From an uncultured Gammaproteobacteria bacterium (GTDB lineage Bacteria; Pseudomonadota; Gammaproteobacteria; Nitrosococcales; Methylophagaceae), in assembly GCA_905479985.1 (NCBI GenBank), contig CAJQOM010000016.1:91778-155777 (forward strand): 64,000 nucleotides of DNA, read 5' to 3'. Below are positions 16,980 to 26,794 of the stretch, one piece after another. A program made the position numbers and the translations under genes. Under the pieces are notes generated by a model, which was given only the letters and a program-made list of their open reading frames with translations, was not told the DNA's origin and ran no database searches. Numbering within the stretch: the stretch's first letter is position 1; each line of letters starts with the position of its first letter.

Positions 16980-18819
16980 TCACCCCAAAATACTGGTCAA
17001 TCATCTTGCGTGCCATTGGCGCGGCTGTTTTGCTACCACTACCGCCATTTTCGGCGACCACAACCACGACGAACTCTGGATTTTCAGCCGGAGCAAAGGC
17101 AATAAAAAGCGCATGATCATGTAACTTTTTCGCCAAAGTTTCGGCATCATACTTTTCATCTTGTTTAATACCAAACACCTGCGCCGTACCCGTCTTACCG
17201 GCCACTTTGAATGGCAAACCCTTACCGACTGATTTTGCTGTACCGCGTTGTCCAGATGTCACCTCAATCATAGAGTCAACCACTACCTGCCAATTTTCAT
17301 TACTGACAATAGGTAAACTGTCGCCTCGCTTAACTGGCGTTAAATTAAGTTCGCTACCCGCATCTAGTCGACTGCCTCTTGCCACTTGAGGCAGCGTATT
17401 AATACCGCGCATCGCTAACATAGAAGTCGCATAAGCTAACTGAACTGGTGTGGTTTGATTAAACCCCTGACCGATGCCAGAAATTAAGGTTTCTCCCGGA
17501 TACCAAACTTGGTTTCGTGCTGATCTTTTCCATTCGCTAGAAGGAGATAAACCCCGACTTTCACTCGGCACATCAACACCTGACCGACGGCCAAAACTAA
17601 ATAAATCTAAAAACTGATGTAACCGGTCAATCCCCAGCACATTGGCTAAATCATAATAATAAACATCACAAGACTGCGCTAAGGATTGTTTCAAATCAAC
17701 CCGCCCATGACCGTGTGACTTCCAACAACGGTACCGATGTTCTTTACCGGGTAAGGTATACCAACCCGGACAATAGGTTTTGGTACTTTTCTTGACAATC
17801 CCCAACTCTAATCCCGCTAAGGCAACGAAAGGTTTTAACGTTGAGCCTGGAGGGTAATGCCCACGCAAAGTACGATCAAATAACGGCCGATCGATTGAAT
17901 CTCTCAGAACAGAATAATCTTTACGACTAATCCCCGTCACAAATAAATTCGGATCAAAATCAGGCTTACTGACCATCGCCAAGACGCCACCTGTTTTAGG
18001 ATCCATTGCTACGATAGCGCCGTTGTACTCACCCAATGCTTCAGCAGCAACTCGCTGTAATTGAATATCTAAATTTAAAAATAACGCCTGACCTGACACA
18101 GAAGCTTCATTATTTAACTCGCGAACCACACGCCCTTGAACATTTGTCTCGACTTGCTGATAACCTACTTGGCCATGAAGTAAATCTTCATAATATTTTT
18201 CAACACCTGTTTTACCTATCTGCAACGTGCCTTTATAGTTCTTCTCATCAATTAAACTCTGATCTTTTTCATTGATGCGTCCGACATACCCCACAGTATG
18301 AGCAAACAAAGCGCCATGAGGATAATGTCGAATTAACCGGCCAACCACATCAACACCCGGAAAACGATGTCGGTTAGCAGAAAAAATTGCTACTTCTTGC
18401 TCGGTTAGCCGGTGTCGAATCACAACATGACGAAAACGACGCTGTTGCTTAATCGTTTTCTCAATCTTCGCCACATCCTCAATGGACAGTGAAAACAAAA
18501 CCGCTAATTCAGATAAAGTGTTATCTAGCGTAACCACTTTTTCAGGAATCAATTCCAAGCTAAAAGTAGGTATATTTTCCGCTAATACAACACCATTACG
18601 ATCATAGATAAGCCCACGCTGCGGTGGTAAGGGTTCGATATCCACCCTATTTTTATTCGATAAAACATCAAAGTGTTCATGTTCGATAACTTGCAATATA
18701 GCTAGCCTCGCCATCAAAACGGCAAATAAAATACCGGCGAAAATTGCAGCGAAAATCAGCCTATCATTGACTAAACGGCTCTCGTTAACGTGATCTTTTA
18801 ATACAAACCGAGTCGACAT
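16966..18819 (-). CDS. mrdA: Penicillin-binding protein 2
   Basis: The elongasome transpeptidase. The 617-residue protein has one N-terminal membrane segment (about residues 22-42), a pedestal domain with RGLIYDRNGVVLAENIP, and a transpeptidase domain with GSTLKPF (SxxK), SCD in SLAQSCDVYYYDLA, and KTGTAQV. Its upstream 167 bp to mreD are almost wholly the 155 bp palindromic element, so its ribosome-binding site must lie in or next to that element (GAAAGGAC or AGGG upstream of the ATG). Confidence 0.97.
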   Translation of the reverse strand: MSTRFVLKDHVNESRLVNDRLIFAAIFAGILFAVLMARLAILQVIEHEHFDVLSNKNRVDIEPLPPQRGLIYDRNGVVLAENIPTFSLELIPEKVVTLDNTLSELAVLFSLSIEDVAKIEKTIKQQRRFRHVVIRHRLTEQEVAIFSANRHRFPGVDVVGRLIRHYPHGALFAHTVGYVGRINEKDQSLIDEKNYKGTLQIGKTGVEKYYEDLLHGQVGYQQVETNVQGRVVRELNNEASVSGQALFLNLDIQLQRVAAEALGEYNGAIVAMDPKTGGVLAMVSKPDFDPNLFVTGISRKDYSVLRDSIDRPLFDRTLRGHYPPGSTLKPFVALAGLELGIVKKSTKTYCPGWYTLPGKEHRYRCWKSHGHGRVDLKQSLAQSCDVYYYDLANVLGIDRLHQFLDLFSFGRRSGVDVPSESRGLSPSSEWKRSARNQVWYPGETLISGIGQGFNQTTPVQLAYATSMLAMRGINTLPQVARGSRLDAGSELNLTPVKRGDSLPIVSNENWQVVVDSMIEVTSGQRGTAKSVGKGLPFKVAGKTGTAQVFGIKQDEKYDAETLAKKLHDHALFIAFAPAENPEFVVVVVAENGGSGSKTAAPMARKMIDQYFGVIVDE

Positions 18820-18829
18820 CGAACCCTAT

Positions 18830-18983
18830 GTCCTTTCAAAATGCACATTTTTAGTGCTAGTAATCGCCACATTGGCAAGGCATCCTTTTCATATAATAGC
18901 CAAGCTATTACTGAAAAGGATAACGCAGTCCAGTGCGGTGAGTAGTGGTGATAAAAGTGTGTAGGTTGAATGGTCATGGGTAT
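18830..18983. repeat. 155 bp palindromic dispersed element, copy 1 (mreD-mrdA gap)
   Basis: This stretch aligns with 46057-46211 over its whole length with one indel and scattered substitutions. The ends are imperfect inverted repeats: GTCCTTTCAA at the left, and TTGAATGGTCAT at the right, which reads ATGACCATTCAA when reversed. The symmetry continues inward to a central hairpin of ATCCTTTTCA with TGAAAAGGAT around TAATAGC/GCTATTA. It carries no open frame of note. Flanks are the mreD stop (18987) and the mrdA start (18819). No transposase is nearby; the form is MITE-like. Confidence 0.88.
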
Positions 18984-18986
18984 GCA

Positions 18987-19466
18987 TTATCTAACATGAA
19001 AAGTACGCCTAACACCACGCAAGAAAATATAAATAATTGGCCATAACACCGTACTAATAATGGCTGGTAACCAAGCATGCCAACCCGTTATTTTCGTCGT
19101 CATTACTACCGTAACCACATGTACCAACAAAATCAGCGACATTAAGCTCAAAGCTTGTTGCCATAATGGAAACTGCCGCAACTGTAGGTGAAAATGTAAG
19201 ATCAAATAAATCACTAAAGCATAAGCAAAAGCCAATATACCTAAAGTACCGCCGAGCAACACATCCATAAATAAGCCAACTAACCAGGCATACCCCACAC
19301 CAACACGCCGGGGCAGCGCCATAGCCCAATACATCAAAGTCAATAACACCCATTCCGGTCGAAAATAACGTAATCCCTCAGGCAAGGGCATTAACATGAA
19401 GATCATCGCTAATAAAACCGACATCACAATAATAAAACCGCCTTGCGGTTTATCGATTATTGCCAT
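18987..19466 (-). CDS. mreD: Rod shape-determining protein MreD
   Basis: A 159-residue membrane protein with five or so hydrophobic helices (GGFIIVMSVLLAMIFMLMPL near the N-terminus) and the family motif RPEWVLLTLMYWAMALPRRVGVGYAWLVGL. MreD is part of the MreBCD-RodA-PBP2 elongation complex. Its start codon overlaps the mreC stop by one base. It is followed by the 155 bp element rather than directly by mrdA. Confidence 0.95.
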   Translation of the reverse strand: MAIIDKPQGGFIIVMSVLLAMIFMLMPLPEGLRYFRPEWVLLTLMYWAMALPRRVGVGYAWLVGLFMDVLLGGTLGILAFAYALVIYLILHFHLQLRQFPLWQQALSLMSLILLVHVVTVVMTTKITGWHAWLPAIISTVLWPIIYIFLRGVRRTFHVR

Positions 19467-20401
19467 TACTCGACACCCTCCGACTCGATGGTGTCAATTG
19501 CATCAATTACTTCTACGGATTCAACTACTTCGACGACATCAACTTCACTAACTTCATCCACGGGGTCAATCACGTCATCATCAACCCGAGGTAAAACTAA
19601 TAACACTTCTCGACTGGTCGCTAAATCAGCAGCAGGCTGGACTTTAATATTGGCAAAAGGCTTACCTGCCGGCCGACTAATGGCACTGATTGTGCCAACA
19701 GGGTAACCCACCGGAAAACGCCCGCCTAAACCTGATGTCAGCAGCAGGTCTCCAACACGGACATCCGCATTATGGGGCAAATGTTCCAATTGCAACGGCT
19801 TTGCCAAACCTCGACCCGTAATAATAGAACGTAAACCATTTCGGTTTATCTGGACCGGGATAGCATGGCTCGGATCTGTTAATAAAATAGCCCGGCTAGA
19901 AAAACGGCTCACAGACATCACTTGTCCCATCACACCACGCGCATCTAAAACCGGCTGCCCCTCAAAAACGGCGTATCGCTCACCACGATTAATCACAACT
20001 TGTTGCGAAAAGGGATCAGAATCAATCGTTAACAATTCAGCCACTAATACTCGCTCAGATAACCGAAATGAAGAGCCTAACAACTCATGCAAGCGCATAT
20101 TCTCACGCTCTAAAGATGCCAGCTTCTGTAATCGAACACTGTTCAGTAAATTAGTGGCTTTTAAGCTTACATTTTGTTCTTTTAAATCAGTACGACTTTG
20201 GAAGTAATCGCTCGTCCAATGACCGATATCACTCGGAAAAGAAGCCATTAGCTGCACAGGATACATCACCGTGGCTAAATTACTTCTCACACCAGAAAAA
20301 GTGTTTAGACGTGAATCAAGAAAAAACAATGTCAACGAGGCCAAAAATGCCAGCGTTAAACGGGTATTTAATGATGCACGATTTGTAAATAACGGTTTAA
20401 T
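19466..20401 (-). CDS. mreC: Rod shape-determining protein MreC, with a probable non-standard start
   Basis: MreC links MreB to the periplasmic wall enzymes. The conserved core is visible: coiled coil about residues 80-115 (LKEQNVSLKATNLLNSVRLQ, ERENMRLHELL), then beta domains with LTDPSHAIPVQINRNGLRSI and GDLLLTSGLGGRFPVGYPVG. The MreC-like N-terminus IKPLFTNRASLNTRLTLAFL is in frame, but no ATG, GTG or TTG precedes it before the stop at 20405-20407. The options are ATT at 20401 or ATA at 20404. A TTG at 20344 would cut into the membrane helix. The tail from about residue 273 is an acidic Asp/Glu/Val-rich stretch, unusual for the family. Confidence 0.88.
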   Translation of the reverse strand: MKPLFTNRASLNTRLTLAFLASLTLFFLDSRLNTFSGVRSNLATVMYPVQLMASFPSDIGHWTSDYFQSRTDLKEQNVSLKATNLLNSVRLQKLASLERENMRLHELLGSSFRLSERVLVAELLTIDSDPFSQQVVINRGERYAVFEGQPVLDARGVMGQVMSVSRFSSRAILLTDPSHAIPVQINRNGLRSIITGRGLAKPLQLEHLPHNADVRVGDLLLTSGLGGRFPVGYPVGTISAISRPAGKPFANIKVQPAADLATSREVLLVLPRVDDDVIDPVDEVSEVDVVEVVESVEVIDAIDTIESEGVE

Positions 20402-20418
20402 TATCTAATACCCAGAAA

Positions 20419-20449
20419 CGAAAAAACCCTCGTAAATAACGTCATTTAC
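20419..20449 (-). terminator. Terminator-like hairpin between mreB and mreC
   Basis: On the minus strand GTAAAT-GACGTT-ATTTAC forms a hairpin with a near-palindromic loop, then GAGGG, then a run of six T. It lies 28 bp after the mreB stop and just before mreC. It could attenuate read-through so that MreC and MreD are made at lower levels than MreB. The five bases between stem and T run make it weaker than a standard terminator. Confidence 0.5.
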
Positions 20450-20477
20450 AAAGGTCTTCATAGTGTAAAGCAAAGTC

Positions 20478-21539
<1,062 letters not shown>

Positions 21540-21645
21540 TCAATATATAAAAAAAGGTACTTTATCAATGCAATGGGCTGTTGAGCAAGCCGCGAATCAT
21601 TTAAACTTCACACTTTCGAGTAAAAAGTCAGCATTAGGACCATCA

Positions 21646-21933
21646 ATGAGTTTAGATAAAACAGATGTAGAAAAGATTGCCCATCTAGCGCGCTTAGCCA
21701 TAGATGACAGCGATATCCCTCATTATGCGCAAGATTTAACCACTATCTTTGGTTTAGTCGAACAACTCAGCAGCGTCAATACCGATGGGATTACCCCAAT
21801 GGCACACCCACTGGACGCCGTCCAAAGATTACGCCCAGATCACGCCACAGAAACCGATCAACGCGAACAATTCCAAGCTATCGCGCCAAAAACTGAAGCA
21901 GGTGTTTACCTGGTCCCACAAGTTATCGAGTAA
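21646..21933 (+). CDS. gatC: Asp/Glu-tRNA amidotransferase subunit C
   Basis: A 95-residue protein starting MSLDKTDVEKIAHLARLAID, the GatC signature, with DGITPMAHPLDAVQRLRPD and the C-terminal TEAGVYLVPQVIE. GatC stabilises the GatA-GatB complex. AGGA lies six bases before this ATG, so I reject the upstream ATG at 21568, which would add 26 unrelated residues. gatA follows after 10 bp. Confidence 0.95.
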   Translation: MSLDKTDVEKIAHLARLAIDDSDIPHYAQDLTTIFGLVEQLSSVNTDGITPMAHPLDAVQRLRPDHATETDQREQFQAIAPKTEAGVYLVPQVIE

Positions 21934-21943
21934 CAGGTAAATC

Positions 21944-23398
21944 ATGCATACAAAAACACTTATCGAATTATCAACCGCATTGCACAATGGCGACATCAGC
22001 AGTGTAGAGCTAACACAACATTATTTAAACAGAATCAATTCGCATAATAGCGAACTCAACGCCTTTATCACTGTGGCCGAAGATCATGCGTTAGAACAAG
22101 CCCGCGCAGCAGATAGTCGCCTACAACAAAAAACGGCAGGTCGACTGACTGGGATTCCACTCGCACACAAAGATATCTTTTGCACCGAAGGCCTCCGTAC
22201 CAGTTGCGGTTCAAAAATGCTCGATAACTTTATTGCACCCTACAACGCCACTGTCGTTGAAAAAACCAACGCAGCAGGTATGGTCACATTGGGTAAAACC
22301 AATATGGATGAATTTGCCATGGGCTCATCCAACGAGACCAGCTTTTACGGACAAGTACAAAACCCTTGGGATAAGCAATACGTGCCCGGTGGCTCATCAG
22401 GTGGCTCAGCCGCAGCAGTTGCCGCTAATCTAGCCCCTATTGCCACAGGAACCGACACGGGTGGTTCAATCCGCCAGCCAGCCTCATTATGTAACCTCAC
22501 CGGCTTAAAGCCGACTTATGGCCGTATCTCACGTTACGGCATGATTGCCTTCGCTTCTAGCTTAGATCAAGCTGGCCCAATGGCCCATAGTGCTGAAGAT
22601 GCTGCATTGTTACTCAATGAAATGGCTGGGTTTGATCCGCGTGACTCCACCAGCGTAGAACAAGATGTGCCCGATTACTCGGCCACACTCAATGATTCAA
22701 TCGAAGGCCTAAAAATCGGCTTGCCCAAAGAGTACTTTGGCGAAGGCTTAGATCCCCAAGTGGCTGCAGCAGTCGAAACGGCAATTAAAACATACGAATC
22801 GCTCGGCGCAATCATAAAAGACATCACACTCCCAAATACCAGCCTTGCTGTTCCAACCTATTATGTCGTCGCGCCAGCAGAGTGCTCATCAAATCTATCC
22901 AGAATGGACGGCGTTCGCTTTGGTCACCGCTGTGATGATCCCAAAGACTTGCTCGACCTCTACCAACGTTCACGTGGTGAAGGTTTTGGGGAAGAAGTAA
23001 AACGTCGCATCATGATTGGCACATATGCTTTATCAGCAGGCTATTACGATGCTTACTACTTAAAGGCCCAACAATGTCGCCGTCTCATCAGTGACGACTT
23101 CAAACAAGCCTTCAATGACGTTGATGTCATCATGGGACCAACAGCACCAACAACGGCATTTAAACTCGGTGCCAAAACCGATGATCCTGTCGCGATGTAC
23201 CTTGCTGACATCTACACCATCAGCACTAATTTAGCCGGCCTGCCGGGGATGTCGATCCCTGCTGGTTTTGTGAAAGGCTTACCCGTTGGATTACAAATCA
23301 TTGGTAACTACTTTGATGAAGCGCGTCTACTCAACGTAGCCCATCGCTATCAGCAAGCCACTGACTGGCATCAACAAAGCCCAGACAACTTTAAATAA
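21944..23398 (+). CDS. gatA: Asp/Glu-tRNA amidotransferase subunit A
   Basis: GatA releases ammonia from glutamine for amidation of mischarged tRNA. The 484-residue amidase-signature protein has the catalytic Lys in PLAHKDIF, the cis-Ser and Ser in [15 protein letters not shown] and [13 protein letters not shown]. The close match to GatA, and the preceding gatC, distinguish it from other amidases. gatB, which normally follows, is not here: the next gene is a thioredoxin-like protein. GatB must be encoded elsewhere for the complex to work. Confidence 0.97.
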   Translation: MHTKTLIELSTALHNGDISSVELTQHYLNRINSHNSELNAFITVAEDHALEQARAADSRLQQKTAGRLTGIPLAHKDIFCTEGLRTSCGSKMLDNFIAPYNATVVEKTNAAGMVTLGKTNMDEFAMGSSNETSFYGQVQNPWDKQYVPGGSSGGSAAAVAANLAPIATGTDTGGSIRQPASLCNLTGLKPTYGRISRYGMIAFASSLDQAGPMAHSAEDAALLLNEMAGFDPRDSTSVEQDVPDYSATLNDSIEGLKIGLPKEYFGEGLDPQVAAAVETAIKTYESLGAIIKDITLPNTSLAVPTYYVVAPAECSSNLSRMDGVRFGHRCDDPKDLLDLYQRSRGEGFGEEVKRRIMIGTYALSAGYYDAYYLKAQQCRRLISDDFKQAFNDVDVIMGPTAPTTAFKLGAKTDDPVAMYLADIYTISTNLAGLPGMSIPAGFVKGLPVGLQIIGNYFDEARLLNVAHRYQQATDWHQQSPDNFK

Positions 23399-23471
23399 CA
23401 CACCATAAAGAATGGCACTTATGTTCATCATTCGTGTCATATCATCACTATGACAACAAGAGTGCCTCACC

Positions 23472-23981
23472 ATGACTTCTCTTAAAAAACCATTGTTATT
23501 CGCCCTCATCTTATCTGGCTTATTATTTGCCGTTATTTGGATGAAAAGTAATAACACCCAAACGGCGCCAGATATCACTTTCGCCGACATAGATGGGCAA
23601 CAACACAGTCTTACACAGTATGCCAATCAACCCGTTTTAATGATTTTTTGGGCAACAGACTGTCCCGGTTGCGTTCAAGAAATGCCCGAGCTTAATGCGC
23701 TTTATCAGGATTACGCCGATAAAGGCTTAGCCATGATTGGGGTGGCGATGTCACATGACTCACCTGAACATATCGATGCCATGCGACAACAACGCCAACT
23801 GCCTTACACCCTGACATGGGATCAAAATGACGACATTGCAACCGCATTTAACCGCGTTCGTGTCACACCTACCCACTTCCTAATCGCCCCAAATGGCGAA
23901 ATTGTCATGCGCAAAATTGGCACACTCAATTTCGAGCACTTACGTGAAAAGATAGATAACATGCTGCTTACGCCAGCATAG
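23472..23981 (+). CDS. TlpA-like membrane-anchored thioredoxin
   Basis: This 169-residue protein has one N-terminal membrane anchor (LFALILSGLLFAVIWM) and a thioredoxin fold facing the periplasm. The active site is WATDCPGCVQEMP, and the cis-Pro loop is RVTPTHFLIAPNG. TlpA/ResA-like proteins reduce or resolve disulfides, often in cytochrome maturation or redox defence, but nothing nearby fixes the partner. It takes the place where gatB would be expected; the start is 73 bp past gatA. Confidence 0.9.
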   Translation: MTSLKKPLLFALILSGLLFAVIWMKSNNTQTAPDITFADIDGQQHSLTQYANQPVLMIFWATDCPGCVQEMPELNALYQDYADKGLAMIGVAMSHDSPEHIDAMRQQRQLPYTLTWDQNDDIATAFNRVRVTPTHFLIAPNGEIVMRKIGTLNFEHLREKIDNMLLTPA

Positions 23982-24104
23982 ACATAATTCGATTACACAT
24001 CGGATTTTATATATGGTATAAAGTTCGGCTTTGTAGTTTCAGATGGGGCCGTTAGATACGTCCCTTTATAATAGTTTAAAAGTTCATCAGGAGCAGGTTC
24101 TAAA

Positions 24105-24341
24105 ATGGCCAGAGTATGTCAGGTAACGGGTAAACGCCCTATGAGCGGTAACAACGTTTCTCACGCCCACAACAAAACACGTCGTCGCTTTCTTCCAAAC
24201 CTTCACCCACACCGTTTTTGGGTTGAAGCAGAAAATCGTTGGGTCAAGCTACGTGTCAGTAATCACGGTCTACGCATTATCGATAAGAAAGGTATAGACG
24301 TTGTATTAACTGAAATCCGTGCCCGCGGCGAAAAAGTCTAG
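24105..24341 (+). CDS. rpmB: 50S ribosomal protein L28
   Basis: The 78-residue protein starts [20 protein letters not shown], the L28 signature, with [17 protein letters not shown]. The site AGGAGC lies upstream. rpmG follows after 11 bp as in most bacteria. A TATAAT hexamer at 24067-24072 is a plausible -10, though I cannot see a good -35. Confidence 0.98.
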   Translation: MARVCQVTGKRPMSGNNVSHAHNKTRRRFLPNLHPHRFWVEAENRWVKLRVSNHGLRIIDKKGIDVVLTEIRARGEKV

Positions 24342-24352
24342 GAGAATAGAAC

Positions 24353-24508
24353 ATGCGCGATAAAATTAAATTAGTCTCATCAGCAGGTACCGGTCACTAC
24401 TACACGACCGATAAAAACAAACGTACCATGCCAGAAAAACTGGAAATGAAGAAATTTGATCCAGTTGTTCGTAAACATGTCATGTATAAAGAAGCTAAAA
24501 TAAAATAG
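24353..24508 (+). CDS. rpmG: 50S ribosomal protein L33
   Basis: A short 51-residue gene reading [20 protein letters not shown], then [20 protein letters not shown] and ending [10 protein letters not shown], a standard L33. The typical Cys pairs of the zinc-binding form are absent, so this is the cysteine-free type. GGAG lies 10 bases before the ATG. It is followed by a terminator. Confidence 0.97.
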   Translation: MRDKIKLVSSAGTGHYYTTDKNKRTMPEKLEMKKFDPVVRKHVMYKEAKIK

Positions 24509-24530
24509 TCCCTTTTACATTGAATAATAT

Positions 24531-24557
24531 AAAAGCCTGCCTAGTGCAGGTTTTTTT
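24531..24557 (+). terminator. Terminator after rpmBG
   Basis: AAGCCTGC pairs with GCAGGTTT (one G-T pair) around CTAGT, followed by a run of T, 23 bp after the rpmG stop. Confidence 0.85.
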
Positions 24558-24619
24558 ATGCCAAGCGGTGCTATTCTAAATTTCTTTAAAATATTGCTAT
24601 AAGCGCTCAAGGGAATAAC

Positions 24620-25843
24620 ATGTCATCCGATAGTCTTGCCAATTCAATTTTCCTCGCTAGACAACCCATTTTTGACAATAATCTTGCCCTCTTCGCCTAT
24701 GAACTGCTCTTTCGCAGTAACCAAACCAATCAATCAGGTGTCGATGATATTAATGGTGACAGTGCAACAAGCCAAGTCATCAACCACACCTTCTTAGAAT
24801 TTGGTATCGAACGTGTCTTAGGTGACAAACTAGGCTTTATCAACTTAACGCGTGCTTTTTTAACTGGCGAAATCTCCTTGCCTTTTGACCATAAAAATAT
24901 CGTTTTAGAAGTCCTAGAAGACATCGAGATTGACGACGAAATCGTTCAATCCGTGACCCATTTCTCAGAACAGGGCTTCACGATTGCACTCGATGATTTT
25001 ATCTATCACGAAGATTTCAAACCACTTGTCGACGTGGCAGATATCATCAAAATTGACCTGCTCGCCCTAACTGACGAAGAACTAGCAGAACATGTCAACA
25101 TACTTAAAGGCTTTGGCGTCAAACTCCTCGCTGAAAAAGTAGAAACCGAAGCGCAATTCCAGCGGTGTAAAGAACTAGGCTTCGACTACTACCAAGGCTA
25201 TTTCTTCTGCAAGCCTACTATTATCGATGATAAGCCCTTACCCGATAATAAAATAGCGGCGCTACATCTTTTAAGTGAACTGCAACGCGCTGACATCAAC
25301 ATTACAGAAATAGACGGGCTCATTAAACAAGATGTCTCGCTCAGCTTTAAGCTATTACGCTGCCTGAACTCTGCCAGTTTTGCCTTATCCAAACGCGTCC
25401 TTTCCATAAAGCAGGCTGTGATTTGCTTAGGGCTTGATGCAGTCAAATCATGGGCTACCATCATTGCTTTCTCTAATATCGACACACCGGCATCCACTGA
25501 ATTATTAACAACCGCACTTGTCCGCGCTAAAATGGCAGAAGTGCTAGCGCCAGCATTCGGATGCAACAGCGAAACTGCTTTTATGCTCGGACTATTTTCC
25601 GTCTCTGACGCACTATTTAACAAACCAATGCAAGAACTACTGGCGCCATTGCCTATTGCAGATACAATCAAACTAGCCTTACTCGATGCCGAGGGACCTT
25701 TGGGAAAACTATTAATGTTCGTCAGAACACATGAACGTGGCTCATTGACTGTCATGCCAAAGTCTCTTAGCATTCCTGACATTAACCAGGCATTTATCAC
25801 CGCAACAGATTGGGCTAACCATTCTTTAGAGACTATCAAATAA
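24620..25843 (+). CDS. EAL and HDOD domain signalling protein (YuxH/CdgJ-like)
   Basis: A 407-residue protein. The N-terminal EAL-like domain (about 1-205) starts with ARQPIFDNNLALFAYELLFR; the signature reads ELL, and EVLED, ALDDFIYH, IKIDLL, LAEKVET and YYQGYFFCKP supply the other conserved acidic, Lys and Gln positions. The C-terminal HDOD domain (about 215-400) contains VSLSFKLLRCLNSASFALSK and IKQAVICLGLDAVKSW. Some relatives affect motility; whether this one hydrolyses c-di-GMP is unclear. Its stop lies 3 bp before the ABC ATPase start, so it heads an operon. Confidence 0.9.
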   Translation: MSSDSLANSIFLARQPIFDNNLALFAYELLFRSNQTNQSGVDDINGDSATSQVINHTFLEFGIERVLGDKLGFINLTRAFLTGEISLPFDHKNIVLEVLEDIEIDDEIVQSVTHFSEQGFTIALDDFIYHEDFKPLVDVADIIKIDLLALTDEELAEHVNILKGFGVKLLAEKVETEAQFQRCKELGFDYYQGYFFCKPTIIDDKPLPDNKIAALHLLSELQRADINITEIDGLIKQDVSLSFKLLRCLNSASFALSKRVLSIKQAVICLGLDAVKSWATIIAFSNIDTPASTELLTTALVRAKMAEVLAPAFGCNSETAFMLGLFSVSDALFNKPMQELLAPLPIADTIKLALLDAEGPLGKLLMFVRTHERGSLTVMPKSLSIPDINQAFITATDWANHSLETIK

Positions 25844-25846
25844 ACT

Positions 25847-26794
25847 GTGACATCACCGCTGCTTTCCGCCAAATCACTCTCACGCTTCTACGGCCCACAA
25901 CGGGCAGTCAACAAACTCGACTTCGAGATTTATAAAGGTGAAGTACTCGGCTTTCTAGGCCCCAATGGCGCTGGTAAAAGCACCAGTATGAAAATGTTAA
26001 GTGGTAACCTCGCACCCAATGAAGGTGAAATCACCATCAATGGTTATGATCTCCTCAGCCAACCGAAGCAAGCCAAAGCGCATATCGGCTACCTACCAGA
26101 ACAACCGCCCTTGTATAAAGAGTTATCTGTCATCGAATTTCTATCATTCTGTGCCAGAATAAACCAAATTCCATCCGCCAAAAGAAAACAAGCCGTCGAG
26201 ACGACGATTGAACGGTGTGGCCTAGGCAATGTCAGAAAACGCCTCATCAGCCACCTCTCTAAAGGCTACCAACAACGCGTTGGTATCGCTCAGGCCATCG
26301 TACATACACCAGCAGTTATCATTCTAGACGAACCGACATCAGGCTTAGATCCTATCCAAATAAGAGAAATCCGCCAACTCATTAAAGACATTGCTCAAGA
26401 ACACAGTGTTATTTTATCCACACATATTCTGCCCGAAGTACAAATGCTCTGTGATCGCGTCAAGATCATTAATCAAGGCACATTGGTTTTTAACGACACC
26501 ACGCAAGCCTTACAACAACAAATGCAATCCTCAAGCTTATTGGTCACACTCGAATCCCCCCCCACACTCACAACACTAGAGCAGATCAACGGTGTCACGC
26601 TTGTCACAGCCTTATCCAACACCCGCTTCAAGATTCATTATCAACCTGAACAAAACCCAACACAAATGATCCTTGAAGCTGCCATAGCCCAGCAGTGGCA
26701 ATTAACATCATTATCGCCAGAACAACACTCTCTGGAAGATGTTTTTATGAACATTATCCAGCAAGAAACAGAACAACTAGGAGAACAAGCCTAA
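25847..26794 (+). CDS. ABC transporter ATP-binding protein (GldA-like)
   Basis: The 315-residue ATPase starts at a GTG codon. It has the Walker A motif GPNGAGKST, signature LSKGYQQRVGIAQA, Walker B VIILDEPTSGLDP and the switch His in STHILPE. The C-terminal extension of about 90 residues is typical of ABC-2 exporters. The next two genes encode an ABC-2 permease and a GldG-like protein, as in the gliding-motility Gld system of Bacteroidetes; in proteobacteria the substrate of such clusters is unknown. Its stop overlaps the permease ATG (TAATG). Confidence 0.92.
   Translation: MTSPLLSAKSLSRFYGPQRAVNKLDFEIYKGEVLGFLGPNGAGKSTSMKMLSGNLAPNEGEITINGYDLLSQPKQAKAHIGYLPEQPPLYKELSVIEFLSFCARINQIPSAKRKQAVETTIERCGLGNVRKRLISHLSKGYQQRVGIAQAIVHTPAVIILDEPTSGLDPIQIREIRQLIKDIAQEHSVILSTHILPEVQMLCDRVKIINQGTLVFNDTTQALQQQMQSSSLLVTLESPPTLTTLEQINGVTLVTALSNTRFKIHYQPEQNPTQMILEAAIAQQWQLTSLSPEQHSLEDVFMNIIQQETEQLGEQA

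Noticed and set aside
25198..25872. A 224-residue minus-strand frame opposite the EAL-HDOD gene
   Set aside because: Serine-rich shadow of a clear coding region, with no ribosome-binding site.
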